Shown: in pieces, positions 1 through 11,050 of the stretch
Position numbering within the stretch: the stretch's first letter is position 1
Layout of the letters: the number at the start of each line of letters is the position of its first letter
From: Knoellia subterranea KCTC 19937
GTDB lineage: Bacteria > Actinomycetota > Actinomycetes > Actinomycetales > Dermatophilaceae
Direction of reading: 5' to 3'
DNA: 64,000 nucleotides
Assembly: GCF_000768685.1 (NCBI RefSeq)
Contig: NZ_AVPK01000007.1
Span: forward strand, 124,001 to 188,000
Position numbers and translations under genes: made by a program
The notes under the pieces: generated by a model
The model's database searches: none
The model's input: the letters and a program-made list of their open reading frames with translations, nothing else
Told to the model about the DNA's origin: nothing

Positions 1-609
1 GGCACCGACGTCGGCCACCCGGCCTATGACACCCGCGGCTACCTGTGGGCCGGCGGGCGGGGCATCGACGACGACTCGGAGATGAGGCTGTGGGCCTTCA
101 ACGTCACGGCCGACCCGACCCAGACGCGACAGTCGCCCGCGACCCCCATCGAGGCGGACTGGCTCAAGGGACGCAAGGTCATCGAGTCCAAGCCCTCGCC
201 CAACGGCGACCGGGTGGCGATCCTGCACACGGCCGACAACGGCAAGGACCCCCGCATCGACGTCGCCGGTGTCATCCGTGGCGCAGTCGGCCGTCCCGAA
301 CGGCTGTCGTCCCCGCAACGCCTCGGTGACGCCCTCGTCGGGGTCACCGGACTCGTCTGGCTCTCGGACCTCAGCATCGCCACCCTCGCCACCCGCCAGG
401 GCACGGCCGGTCCGCGCAGCCCGTGGGTCATCACCGTGGACGGGCAGGCGCTGTCCCTCACCGCGACGCCGACCGCCACGGCGATCACCTCCGGGGGAGG
501 GGAGCGCGGCATCCTCGTCACCACCTCCGACGGCACCGTCCTGAGCCGCGCCGGTCAGCAGTGGGTGACGCTCGGCAAGGGCACCGACGTGCTCGTCGCC
601 GGGCGCTGA
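1..609 (+). CDS. lpqB: LpqB family lipoprotein, C-terminal part (gene runs off the left edge)
   Basis: The frame is open from base 1 to the stop at 607-609 and gives about 202 residues. They read as the C-terminal beta-propeller part of LpqB: repeated blocks such as NGDRVAIL, IDVAGVIRG, GLVWLSDLSIATL and ILVTTSDGTVL, spaced like propeller blades. LpqB is a surface lipoprotein that modulates the MtrAB two-component system and cell-wall homeostasis in actinobacteria; the signal peptide and lipobox lie outside the window. The identification is supported by the order lpqB - comF - hpf - secA, conserved in Mycobacterium and Streptomyces. The following 69-nt gap contains two near-DnaA-box 9-mers at 620-628 and 649-657. 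Confidence 0.8.
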   Translation, partial: GTDVGHPAYDTRGYLWAGGRGIDDDSEMRLWAFNVTADPTQTRQSPATPIEADWLKGRKVIESKPSPNGDRVAILHTADNGKDPRIDVAGVIRGAVGRPERLSSPQRLGDALVGVTGLVWLSDLSIATLATRQGTAGPRSPWVITVDGQALSLTATPTATAITSGGGERGILVTTSDGTVLSRAGQQWVTLGKGTDVLVAGR

Positions 610-678
610 CGCGCTCGTCCTGTCCACAGGCGGCTGATCACCTGCTCGTCGTCCACAGATCGTGGGGCGGGCTGGCGG

Positions 679-1443
679 GTGAATCCCGTTGCCGGACAGG
701 CTTGTTCGGTGTTCACGTCCCTGATCGACCTCATGCTCCCGGCCTCGTGTGCCCTCTGCCGCCGACCGTCGGGGCCGTTGTGCGCGGACTGTCGGCGCAG
801 TGTCGGCGATTGCCTGCACCCGTCCCCGCTTCGTGCGGTTCCGTCACCCTGCCCACCCGGTATGCCGGTGTGCTGGGTTTCTGGGGAGGCGAGCGGTGCG
901 CTGCGAGCCGCGATCACGGCATACAAGGACGAGGACCGGCGCGACCTGGTCCGACCGCTCGCCGGTTGGCTCGCCCCGGCCCTCTCCGTCGCGGTCGCGA
1001 GCAGCGGGGACGCTCGTGCCGCCCTCGCCGGTCGTGGCCTTGTGGTCGTGCCGGTGACAGGGTCGCCCAGGGCCCGTCGGCGACGAGGTGACGTGCCGCT
1101 CGTCCCACTCGTCCGGTCGGCCGTGCGGTCCGCGCTGTGGGGGCGGGTGGCGGTGGCCCCCGTGTTGGCGCCGACGCGGACGACGCGCGACCAGTCGACG
1201 CTCGACGCCGGTGAACGCGCGGCGAACCTCGCCGGGGCCATGGAGGTGCGCTCCCGGGGCCGGCCGGTCGTCGCCGGCTCGGTGTGCCTCGTCGTCGACG
1301 ACCTCATGACGACCGGTGCGACCTTCACCGAAGCCGCACGAGCGCTGCGCGAGGCGGGCGCGAGCGAGGTGATCGCGGCCGCTCTCGGGGCGACGAGGCG
1401 GCGGGCCGAGCATGCCCAGCAACTTGCCAGCCCCATCTCTTGA
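679..1443 (+). CDS. comF: ComF family phosphoribosyltransferase-like protein
   Basis: 254 residues from a GTG. It opens with a four-cysteine zinc-finger-like motif (C24, C27, C35, C38) after a hydrophobic stretch, and ends with a type I phosphoribosyltransferase fold whose PRPP loop is CLVVDDLMTTGAT. This is the ComF/GntX arrangement; family members are tied to DNA uptake or recombination in competent bacteria, but the biochemical reaction is poorly defined. It sits between lpqB and hpf as in other actinobacteria. No strong ribosome site precedes the GTG, so the start is the best of several. ComF is notable here because the window also carries a dense uptake-sequence-like 8-mer (see findings). 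Confidence 0.85.
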   Translation: MNPVAGQACSVFTSLIDLMLPASCALCRRPSGPLCADCRRSVGDCLHPSPLRAVPSPCPPGMPVCWVSGEASGALRAAITAYKDEDRRDLVRPLAGWLAPALSVAVASSGDARAALAGRGLVVVPVTGSPRARRRRGDVPLVPLVRSAVRSALWGRVAVAPVLAPTRTTRDQSTLDAGERAANLAGAMEVRSRGRPVVAGSVCLVVDDLMTTGATFTEAARALREAGASEVIAAALGATRRRAEHAQQLASPIS

Positions 1444-1572
1444 AAGGGTCAGGTGACGGGTCTACCGTCTGTTCATGGAACGCATCCTCCCCCTGACTCG
1501 GAGGTGGTGCCGCCGCCTATAGCCCTCGACAGGCATCTGACAGGCACGCCCACCCGACTTTTAGGAGGACTC

Positions 1573-2265
1573 GTGGACATCGTCGTCACCGGACGCCACA
1601 CGACCGTCTCGGACCGATTCCGTCAGCACATCGCGGACAAGCTCGACAAGGTCCAGCAACTCGCTCCGCGCACTCGCAGGATCGACGTCGTCATCAGCCA
1701 CGAAGCGAACCGCCGGCAGTCCAAGGCCTGTGACCGAGTGGAGATCACCGTTCACGTCAAGGGACCCGTCATCCGCGCCGAAGCGTGCCAGGAGGACAAG
1801 TACGCCGCGCTGGACGTCGCGCTCGAGAAGCTCCTCGAGAGGCTGAGGCGCAAGCACGACCGCACGGTCCGCCGCGGGCGCAACCCGCAGGAATCGGTTG
1901 CCGCCGCCACCGCGTTCGTCCCCGACGGGACCGGTGCCCCCGATGCTGCTGCGGACGACGACGGCGGTCCCTTCGGTGACTCGCCCATCGAGGTCCGCGA
2001 GAAGGTCCACACCTCCGCGCCCATGAGCCTCGAGCAGGCCCTGCGCGAGATGGAGCTCGTCGGTCACGACTTCTACCTCTTCCACGACACCGAGACCGAC
2101 AAGGCGTCCGTCGTCTATCGGCGTCGCGGCTGGTCCTATGGCGTCCTCCACCTCGACCTCAATGGCGAGGTGCCGCACGCGACCGAACCCGAGGAGGGTT
2201 TCGACGACCGCGAGGACCCGGGCCCGCCGGCCTCATCCGTGGCGGAGCGCGCCGAAGCGTCCTGA
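1573..2265 (+). CDS. hpf: Ribosome hibernation-promoting factor, long form
   Basis: 230 residues from GTG 1573, chosen because a perfect AGGAGG lies at 1563-1568, four bases upstream; an in-frame GTG at 1453 would add 40 unrelated residues. The N-terminal domain (about 1-105, starting DIVVTGRHTTVSDRFRQHI) is the S30AE/YfiA fold that binds the 30S decoding region; a variable acidic linker follows (about 110-165); the C-terminal domain (about 165-225, EQALREMELVGHDFYLFHD) is the dimerisation domain that lets long HPF join two ribosomes into 100S particles. A 129-nt leader precedes it with no obvious standard promoter. A rho-independent terminator follows. Confidence 0.93.
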   Translation: MDIVVTGRHTTVSDRFRQHIADKLDKVQQLAPRTRRIDVVISHEANRRQSKACDRVEITVHVKGPVIRAEACQEDKYAALDVALEKLLERLRRKHDRTVRRGRNPQESVAAATAFVPDGTGAPDAAADDDGGPFGDSPIEVREKVHTSAPMSLEQALREMELVGHDFYLFHDTETDKASVVYRRRGWSYGVLHLDLNGEVPHATEPEEGFDDREDPGPPASSVAERAEAS

Positions 2266-2278
2266 GAAGGGGTCATTT

Positions 2279-2307
2279 GGACCCGGTTCATCGGAACTGG
2301 TCCTTTT
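2279..2307 (+). terminator. Rho-independent terminator after hpf
   Basis: GGACC-(C)-GGTTC, loop ATCG, GAACT-GGTCC, followed directly by TTTT at 2304-2307. It is a 10-bp stem with one bulge and one G-U pair, and one of the very few hairpins in this window with a real U-tract. It lies 13 nt after the hpf stop. Confidence 0.75.
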
Positions 2308-2367
2308 GCACCAACGAGGTTGTTCAATCTGCCTCCGGGGGCGGACTCGCCGTGGCACGATGTGCCG

Positions 2368-3084
2368 GTGAGTCCGTCCCCAGCAGAGCAGGGGTCTCGG
2401 TCCTCGTCCCTGGGGGAGAATCGAGACCGCATCCGAATCGTCATCGCCGATGATCACGACCTCTACCGTCGTGGCATGCAGGCGGTCATCGGTCTTGAAC
2501 AGGATCTCGAGATCGTCGCCGAAGCCGCCTCCGGCATCGAGGCCGTCGAGAAGTGCTTCGAATATGACCCCGACGTCGTCCTGCTCGACGTCCGCATGCC
2601 CGGCAACAGCGGCATCGAGGCCTGCACGGCGATCAAGGAAAAGGCGCCCCGGACCAAGATCCTCATCCTCACCGCGTCCGACGACGAGGCCGACCTCTTC
2701 GCCGCGATCAAGGCCGGCGCGAGTGGCTATCTCCTCAAGGACCTGCCGACTGAGCAGATTGCCCAGTCGGTGCGCATGGCCCACGCCGGCCAGTCGATGA
2801 TCCCGCCGCACATGGCCAGCCAGCTCATCGCCGAGTTCTCCCGCCTGAGCAATGAGCCGCCCAAGGACGCCACCCCGGGTCCGCGCCTCACCGACCGCGA
2901 GCTCGAGGTGCTCGGCCTCGTCGCGCGCGGCAAGGCCAACAAGGAGATCGCGTCCCAGCTGTTCATCAGCGAGAACACAGTCAAGAACCACGTGCGCAAC
3001 ATCCTCGAGAAGCTCCAGCTGCACTCGCGGGTCGAGGCGGCCCTCTACGCGATGCGCCGGAACCTCATCGAACCCGACGCGTAA
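2368..3084 (+). CDS. NarL/LuxR-family response regulator (orphan)
   Basis: 238 residues from GTG 2368. A receiver domain (about 22-140) has the acidic pair D28/D29, phospho-acceptor D74 in VVLLDVRMPG and the conserved lysine in GYLLKDLP; a LuxR-type helix-turn-helix (about 175-235) reads LTDRELEVLGLVARG then ENTVKNHVRNIL. No histidine kinase is adjacent. The same orphan regulator sits between hpf and secA in Streptomyces. The start was chosen because a -10-like CACGAT (2356-2361) ends exactly 6 nt before the GTG, pointing to a leaderless mRNA; an upstream TTG at 2320 would lie just after the hpf terminator. Target genes cannot be read from the sequence. Confidence 0.87.
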   Translation: MSPSPAEQGSRSSSLGENRDRIRIVIADDHDLYRRGMQAVIGLEQDLEIVAEAASGIEAVEKCFEYDPDVVLLDVRMPGNSGIEACTAIKEKAPRTKILILTASDDEADLFAAIKAGASGYLLKDLPTEQIAQSVRMAHAGQSMIPPHMASQLIAEFSRLSNEPPKDATPGPRLTDRELEVLGLVARGKANKEIASQLFISENTVKNHVRNILEKLQLHSRVEAALYAMRRNLIEPDA

Positions 3085-3125
3085 GGGATCGGCGCGCTGT
3101 CGGCGGTGACCGGCAGGATGGGGCC

Positions 3126-4316
3126 ATGCGTCTCAGCACCGTCGCCGCACGCCGCATCGCCCTGGCCGCCCAAGGCTTCGGAGTGGCACGTCCGCCCGCG
3201 TGGACCGCGACGTCCCGGCACGTGCAGCGCGTCATCGACACCGTCGGCATCGTCCAGATCGACAGCGTCAACGTCGTCTCGCGCAGCCACTACCTGCCGT
3301 TCTACTCGCGTCTCGGTCCGCACGACTCCGCGCTCGTGGACCGCGCCCGCGACAAGGCGCCGCGCCGCCTGGTCGAGTACTGGGCGCACGAGGCCTCCCT
3401 CGTCCCGCCCGCGACGTGGCCGCTCCTCGACTTCCGCATGCGCCGCGCCCACGACGAGTCCTGGGGCGGGATGCAGAGCGTCAAACGCAACCACCCCGAA
3501 CTCGTCGACGCGGTCCTTGCCGAAGTGCGCGCCCGCGGCCCCATCACTTCACGCGAACTCGAAGCGGCCCTCGCCCACGACCTCCCGCGCGAACGCGACC
3601 AGTGGGGCTGGAACTGGTCGCTCGTGAAGTCCGCCCTCGAGCACCTCTTCTGGGCAGGGGAGGTCAGCTCCGCCGGGCGGACCACGCAGTTCGAGCGCCG
3701 GTATGCCGTCCCCTCCCGTGTCCTCCCGCCTCACCTTCGCGACGTGGCAGAGTCCGCCGACGCGCGGCCGAGCGCCGAGGAGGCGTTCGTCGAGCTGATC
3801 CGGATCGCGGCCCGGGCCCACGGCGTCGGGACCGAGCAGTGCCTGCGCGACTACTTCCGGCTCAAACCCGAACAGGCCCGCCCCGCCATCGCCTCGCTCG
3901 TGCAGTCCGGCGAGCTGGAACCGGTGACGATCGACGGATGGAAGCGGCCGGCATACCTCGATCCGAGCGCTCGGCGACCACGACGGATCTCGGCGCGGGC
4001 ACTCCTGTCTCCGTTCGATTCCCTTGTCTGGCAACGGGATCGGACGTCGGCGCTGTTCGGCTTCGACTACCGCCTCGAGATCTATGTGCCCGAGGAGAAG
4101 CGGGTGCACGGCTACTACGTGCTGCCGTTCCTGCTCGGCGAGGACCTCGTCGCGCGCGCCGACCTCAAGGCCGACCGCGCCGGTGGGCGGCTGCTCGCGC
4201 GGCGGGTCACGTGGGAGCCCGGGCGCGGGGGAGCGGACGACGTGCGCGAACTCCACGAGGAGCTCGGCCTCATGGCGCAGTGGCTCCGCCTGGCTGACGT
4301 CGAGGTCGTTCGGTGA
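3126..4316 (+). CDS. YcaQ/AlkX-type DNA glycosylase (winged-helix, HTH_42 family)
   Basis: 396 residues. The segment GIVQIDSVNVVSRSHYLPF carries a Q-x-D signature; in this family Q-x-D marks YcaQ/AlkX-like enzymes that unhook interstrand crosslinks and N7-alkylated guanines, while Q-x-Q marks AlkZ-like enzymes. Winged-helix segments follow (WSLVKSALEHLFWAGEV, then RRISARALLSPFDSLVWQR). CAGGAT at 3114-3119 ends 6 nt before the ATG, suggesting a leaderless transcript. The gene overlaps the downstream peptidase by 4 nt (GTGA), so the two are probably co-transcribed. A homologue lies in the same hpf-secA neighbourhood in Streptomyces. Confidence 0.82.
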   Translation: MRLSTVAARRIALAAQGFGVARPPAWTATSRHVQRVIDTVGIVQIDSVNVVSRSHYLPFYSRLGPHDSALVDRARDKAPRRLVEYWAHEASLVPPATWPLLDFRMRRAHDESWGGMQSVKRNHPELVDAVLAEVRARGPITSRELEAALAHDLPRERDQWGWNWSLVKSALEHLFWAGEVSSAGRTTQFERRYAVPSRVLPPHLRDVAESADARPSAEEAFVELIRIAARAHGVGTEQCLRDYFRLKPEQARPAIASLVQSGELEPVTIDGWKRPAYLDPSARRPRRISARALLSPFDSLVWQRDRTSALFGFDYRLEIYVPEEKRVHGYYVLPFLLGEDLVARADLKADRAGGRLLARRVTWEPGRGGADDVRELHEELGLMAQWLRLADVEVVR

Positions 4317-5371
4317 CGTGGTCGCCGCCGTTGCCGACCTGGCGTATGCCGTCCGGTCCGGTCGGTGCCATCACCGACGTCCCCGGCGTGCTCGTGGGCC
4401 ATGGGACCGTGACCGAACCGGCTCGGGGAGTGGCGACGGGCGTCACCGTCGTCGTGCCGCCCGACGTCGAGGTGCGGCCACTGCCGGCCGCGGTCCACGT
4501 CATCAACGGCTACGGCAAGTCGACCGGGCTCGTGCAGGTCGCCGAACTCGGCACGCTCGAGTCGGTCATCGCCATGTCGAGCGTCTTCGCCGTGCCGTCC
4601 GTGCACGAGGCGATGCTGAGGTGTCGTTTGGCAGCAGATCCCACGATCGGCGACGTCGAGACGGGCCGCTCGGTCAATCTCGTCGTGCTCGAGTGCAACG
4701 ACGCATATGTCAGCGATCCGCGCCAACACCGGTGCGGTGAGGCCGAATTCGTGGCTGCCCTGGAGGCGGCTGCCGCTGGTTCGGTGACGGAGGGGACCGT
4801 TGGCGCGGGCACGGGGATGCGCACCTTCGGGCTGGCCGGTGGGTTCGGCACGGCCTCGCGCGTCTTCGGGTCGGGGGCGTCAGAGCACACACTCGGAGTG
4901 GCGCTCGTGAGCAACTACGGACGCTGGGGTGACCTGACGATCGGTGGAGAACATGTCCAGCCGACGGGAGAGCCGGAGAGCGCCGAGCCGCCGGGCTCGG
5001 TGGTCATCGTCGTCGCGACCGATGCTCCCTTCGACAGCGTCACCCTGCGAAGGGTCGCGGCCCGTGCCCAGAACGGCCTCGCCCGCACCGGCTGTGTGAC
5101 CACACACGGCAGTGGCGAGATCGTCCTCGCCTTCAGTACGTCGAGGTCACCCGTCCACGATCCCGACGTCGCCCAGCTCGACGACGCCTTCCGGGCCGTG
5201 GCCGAAGCCACCGAGGAAGCAGTCCTCAGCGGCCTTGCCCACGCCACCCCCGTCACCGGCCGCGCCAACCGCCGTCTCCCCACGCTCAGGGGCGGAGGAG
5301 GTCCCAGTGGTCGGCCGGGCCGACCGAACCGTCCGGAGCCGTTGCCTTCTCCTCGTGACCCCACCGGGTGA
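4313..5371 (+). CDS. P1 family (DmpA/NylC-like) N-terminal nucleophile peptidase
   Basis: 352 residues. Signature segments of the P1/S58 family are clear: AITDVPGVLVGHGT near the N-terminus, NGYGKSTGL, EGTVGAGTGM, then GGFGTASRVFGSG, the region where the precursor cleaves itself to expose a Ser/Thr nucleophile, and the VSNYGRWGDL motif. Here the residue after GGFG is threonine, as in nylon-oligomer hydrolases, rather than serine as in DmpA. Such enzymes are aminopeptidases or amidases acting on short peptides; the substrate is unknown. There is a 4-nt overlap with the upstream glycosylase gene. The last 28 codons overlap the convergent GNAT gene and give a Gly/Pro/Arg-rich tail that is probably a by-product of the overlap. 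Confidence 0.85.
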   Translation: MTWSPPLPTWRMPSGPVGAITDVPGVLVGHGTVTEPARGVATGVTVVVPPDVEVRPLPAAVHVINGYGKSTGLVQVAELGTLESVIAMSSVFAVPSVHEAMLRCRLAADPTIGDVETGRSVNLVVLECNDAYVSDPRQHRCGEAEFVAALEAAAAGSVTEGTVGAGTGMRTFGLAGGFGTASRVFGSGASEHTLGVALVSNYGRWGDLTIGGEHVQPTGEPESAEPPGSVVIVVATDAPFDSVTLRRVAARAQNGLARTGCVTTHGSGEIVLAFSTSRSPVHDPDVAQLDDAFRAVAEATEEAVLSGLAHATPVTGRANRRLPTLRGGGGPSGRPGRPNRPEPLPSPRDPTG

Positions 5372-6422
5372 AGCCGACCGACTCGAGGATCGCGTTGCTC
5401 GCCAGGTTGTCCGCCGCCGTTTCCGCGACGAGGCGGCGCAGCCCGAGACCGCCCTCTTCTTTCGGAGCGAACGCGTGGTCACGGGCCAGGCGTGCCGCCT
5501 TCCTCGCCGCACCCTTGCCGCGCGCCGACGGATAGAGGAAGTAGCCGAACTCCGCCGTGTCCCCATCGGCCAGCGCACCCGCGTGAACGAAGACGAGCAT
5601 CTCGCCGAGCGCGCGGTCGGTCTCGGCGTCGGCGATCGCCCAGTTGACGCTCGACCCGCGCGCCATGAACTCCCGGCGCCGCTCCAGCCACGGCTCCCAC
5701 GTCTCCGACACGGGAATCGCGCGCGACGGCAGGTGGTGCGTGGGGTGGTCGTGCGGTTCCGTGCTCGCCTTGTCGTCGTCGCGCCACGGACGGAGGCGTA
5801 TGCCGTCCGCCTCCAGAACCGGGGGAGTGATCCACTCCGCGCGGGGAGACATCGCGTCGCCCTTGCCGAGCGACCCGAACCACGCGTCGATGAGCCCGCC
5901 GTCGCCGTGGACGACGTGCCCGGGGAGGGTCGCGACGAACTCGAACCCGGCCGACCGCGCCGGACCCCACGAGGCGAAGTTGCCCTTCTCGGCGTACCAG
6001 TCGACGCGCTCGCCACCGGCGTCGAACCAGTACTGCGACACGAGCTTGAGCGCGCGCGCCATGAGACCGCGCCCTCGGCCCTCCGGGTGCAGGCCGTAGC
6101 CGATTTCCGCCCGACCGCCCGAACGTGGGCGCAGGTCGATCGTGCCGAGGAAGTCCCCGTTGCCGGTGCCCTCGCTGGTGCCGGCGCCCTCGACGACCTC
6201 CTCGATCGCCCACAGCTGGTCGCCGCCCTCATCCCAGCCCTTCGCGATGTCGATGAGCCACTCGCGCGCCATGTCCTCCGTGTAGCCGCGCGGGACCTGC
6301 GTCCAGCGCACGCTCTCGGGGTCGACACACTGCTCCGCGATGCGGGCGGTGTCGTGCTCGGAGTGCGCGCGAAGCCGCACGACGCCATCGGTGAGGACAG
6401 GGACTGAGTCTGGGAACGGCAT
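5286..6422 (-). CDS. Tandem GNAT N-acetyltransferase (RimJ/RimL type)
   Basis: 378 residues holding two GNAT domains in series. The first (about 1-185) has the acetyl-CoA loop in EIGYGLHPEGRGRGLMARAL; the second (about 205-378) has FGYFLYPSARGKGAARKAA and ends NLASNAILESVGFTRWG. Both look intact, so this is a double acetyltransferase rather than one with a relic. The acceptor is unknown; relatives modify protein N-termini or antibiotics. The ATG overlaps one copy of the GTATGCCG motif at 6417-6424, and a weak GACATT hexamer lies 5 nt upstream. The 3' end overlaps the peptidase gene by 86 bp, with no room for a terminator. Confidence 0.85.
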   Translation of the reverse strand: MPFPDSVPVLTDGVVRLRAHSEHDTARIAEQCVDPESVRWTQVPRGYTEDMAREWLIDIAKGWDEGGDQLWAIEEVVEGAGTSEGTGNGDFLGTIDLRPRSGGRAEIGYGLHPEGRGRGLMARALKLVSQYWFDAGGERVDWYAEKGNFASWGPARSAGFEFVATLPGHVVHGDGGLIDAWFGSLGKGDAMSPRAEWITPPVLEADGIRLRPWRDDDKASTEPHDHPTHHLPSRAIPVSETWEPWLERRREFMARGSSVNWAIADAETDRALGEMLVFVHAGALADGDTAEFGYFLYPSARGKGAARKAARLARDHAFAPKEEGGLGLRRLVAETAADNLASNAILESVGFTRWGHEEKATAPDGSVGPADHWDLLRP

Positions 6423-6502
6423 ACCGGAATGTCATCACGGAAGCGGAAGGCGGCGGAACCGATTAACGGGTGGTGCTCGTTGGCCCTGTGGCTCGACTAC
6501 CC

Positions 6503-6556
6503 TTGGCAGGTCTCGTGGACTGCCAACGGGGCGGCCGACCGCGACACTGGTGTCGC
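6503..6556 (+). promoter_or_regulatory. Two hairpins in the secA leader
   Basis: TTGGCAG (6503-6509) pairs with CTGCCAA (6520-6526), and GCGACAC (6541-6547) pairs with GTGTCGC (6550-6556) over a 2-nt loop. Both lie between a possible -10 (TACCCT, about 6498-6503) and the secA ribosome site GAGGAG at 6579-6584. They could form RNA structure in the leader; no U-tract follows, so they are not terminators. No secM-like leader peptide was recognised. Confidence 0.4.
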
Positions 6557-6592
6557 GTTCCGAGACATGTTGTTCAACGAGGAGTCCAACCC

Positions 6593-9466
<2,874 letters not shown>

Positions 9467-9482
9467 CCCAGAACTTCTTGCT

Positions 9483-9559
9483 CCACTTATTGCCCGTTTG
9501 GGCGCGGTTTCGCGGAGGCGAGCCGTCGCTGGAAACCGCCCAAACGGGCAATCAGTGGA
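9483..9559. terminator. Long imperfect intergenic palindrome, probably a bidirectional terminator
   Basis: Left arm: CCACT (9483-9487) and ATTGCCCGTTTGGGC (from 9489). Right arm: GCCCAAACGGGCAAT then AGTGG (ending 9559). An inner GGTTTC/GGAAACC pairing has a 2-nt bulge. It fills the gap between the convergent genes secA and the Rv3235-family gene. No U-tract. The tips (CCACT..ATTG / CAAT..AGTGG) resemble the palindromes at 17921 and 25944, so I treat it as a diverged member of that repeat family. Confidence 0.65.
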
Positions 9560-9563
9560 GGTG

Positions 9564-10109
9564 TCAGCCGATCTGGAGGGCCTCGACGCGCCAGCGGCGG
9601 TCCTGCCCGGTGAGACGCACCGCCATTGCGCGCACCCGCTCGCCCTCACTGACGACGAGGCTGCACTCCGCGACGCCGTCGGCCGGCTCGCACACGTGCA
9701 CCGACCGCACCACCGCACGCTGGGCTGCGGCGGGCGTCCTGGCGGCGCGACGCCGTGCCGCGATGGCCCCGCGACGGGCGATCACGGCATACACCTGAGG
9801 GGTCGTCCACCGGACGACCTGCGCTGCCGGGCGCAGCCCGGACATGACCTCGACGATGGCCTGCGCCATCTGGCTCACCCACGGGACGGGGTCCGGCAGG
9901 TCGACGCGGGCGGTGCTCTGGGGTCCGAAGAGCTGCTCGTCGCTCGCCGCCGCGAGGTCGACCGCCAGAGAATCCTGCACGTATGCCGTGTGCCCCAGTC
10001 CGTCGCCCGCGCGCAGCAACGCTTCGGTCAGGTGCACGGCTGGTGGGCGGGGTGCGGCTTCGGCCTGCACCTTGACTGGGCGCAGGTGGGATCGCAGGGC
10101 CGTTGTCAT
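9564..10109 (-). CDS. Rv3235 family protein (DUF6459)
   Basis: 181 residues. Start ATG 10109 follows the LysM gene with an ATGA overlap. The C-terminal 120 residues carry the family pattern: MAQAIVEVMSGLRPAAQVVRW, then TTPQVYAVIARRGA, then a strand-rich end finishing RRWRVEALQIG. The N-terminal 60 residues are poorly ordered. The function is not known; homologues sit near secA in many actinobacteria, including Rv3235 near secA1 of M. tuberculosis. A much longer frame (to 11429) exists but reads through the LysM gene on the same strand and is not real. Confidence 0.75.
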   Translation of the reverse strand: MTTALRSHLRPVKVQAEAAPRPPAVHLTEALLRAGDGLGHTAYVQDSLAVDLAAASDEQLFGPQSTARVDLPDPVPWVSQMAQAIVEVMSGLRPAAQVVRWTTPQVYAVIARRGAIAARRRAARTPAAAQRAVVRSVHVCEPADGVAECSLVVSEGERVRAMAVRLTGQDRRWRVEALQIG

Positions 10110-10990
10110 CGGTTCACGCTCGCAGTCGGTTGGGCGTCGGGCACGCGCAGGATCTGGCCGGGGAGGATGCGGTCGGGGTCGTCGCCGATGACGGATCGGT
10201 TGGCCTCGAACCACCGGGGCCACTCGGCCGCGATCTCGGCGTCGGTGGCACGCGGGCCGAGGTGACGCGCCGCGATCGACCAGAGCGAGTCGCCGCGGTG
10301 CACGACGACCTGGGCGTCGTCGTGCGCGCCGGTGAGCGGCGGGTCGCCGGGCTGACCGGTGCGGTGGGGGCGACCGGCGAGGAGGCCGGGGTCGGGCTGG
10401 GGACGCACCGTCGGGGAGGCCGGGGTGAAGCCGGCCTCGGGCGGTGCCGGGGCAAACCCCGGGTCCGCAGGGACTGCGGGGGTCGCCGGGTTCGCGGGGG
10501 CAGAGCTGCTCGGTGCGGGGAGGAACCCGGGGTCGGCCACCGAGGCCACGACGGAGGAACCCGACCCACGCGGAGCAGCCACCGACTGGGTGGGTCCGCC
10601 GGCCACGCCCACGCCGACGCCGAGCACGAAGGCGGCGACGCGCCGGGCCAGCGCCGGTGTGAGGCGGTCGGACCAGCGCTGCGCGACCCGTCCGATCCGA
10701 CCGGGGACGTGGGAGAGGAGCTCGAGGAGAGTGCCAGCGCAGAGCCAGGCGGCGATCGCCAGCGCCAGCGACGACGCGGTGAGGATGACGAGCTCGTCGA
10801 GGCTGGCCGGGCCCGCGGCGGTGACGGCCGAGTGGGCACTGAGCCAGGCGCCGACCAGGGCCCAAGCGGTGATGGCCCCGACCGTGAGGGAGACCGCAGC
10901 AACGCACCCGACCCGCACGAGAACGTTGGGTCTTGTGCTCGAAAGATGTCGTTTGATGCTGTTTGCTGCGGTTTGCATGCGCATGACCAT
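10106..10990 (-). CDS. Membrane-anchored LysM domain protein
   Basis: About 294 residues from ATG 10990; M3 and M5 are alternative starts, and a TTG at 11014 is possible. Two hydrophobic helices near the N-terminus (around GCVAAVSLTVGAITAWALVG and VILTASSLALAIAAWLC), then a third (AAFVLGVGVGVAG), a long Pro/Ala-rich linker (about 150-225), and a C-terminal LysM domain (VVVHRGDSLWSIAARHLG ... DRILPGQILRVP). LysM binds peptidoglycan, so the protein probably tethers the membrane to the wall. It overlaps the Rv3235-family gene by 4 nt. The start region is unusually AT-rich with TTGCATG repeats and a CATGCGCATG palindrome, likely promoter sequence. Confidence 0.78.
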   Translation of the reverse strand: MVMRMQTAANSIKRHLSSTRPNVLVRVGCVAAVSLTVGAITAWALVGAWLSAHSAVTAAGPASLDELVILTASSLALAIAAWLCAGTLLELLSHVPGRIGRVAQRWSDRLTPALARRVAAFVLGVGVGVAGGPTQSVAAPRGSGSSVVASVADPGFLPAPSSSAPANPATPAVPADPGFAPAPPEAGFTPASPTVRPQPDPGLLAGRPHRTGQPGDPPLTGAHDDAQVVVHRGDSLWSIAARHLGPRATDAEIAAEWPRWFEANRSVIGDDPDRILPGQILRVPDAQPTASVNR

Positions 10991-11038
10991 ATTGCATGTC
11001 GATTGGGGGCGCAACAGGAGGCCGTCTCGGGGTGGCCC

Positions 11039-11044
11039 TACGCT
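11039..11044 (+). promoter_or_regulatory. Leaderless -10 element (TACGCT)
   Basis: TACGCT ends exactly 6 nt before ATG 11051, so transcription would begin at or next to the start codon. Confidence 0.55.
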
Positions 11045-11050
11045 CCGACC

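Noticed and set aside
1453-1572. N-terminal extension of hpf from GTG 1453
   Set aside because: The 40 extra residues are proline-rich and unlike HPF, while AGGAGG sits at the right distance from GTG 1573.
5112-6407. 431-codon plus-strand frame over the GNAT gene
   Set aside because: Arg/Ala/Val-rich mirror frame; the minus-strand tandem GNAT has clear acetyl-CoA motifs.
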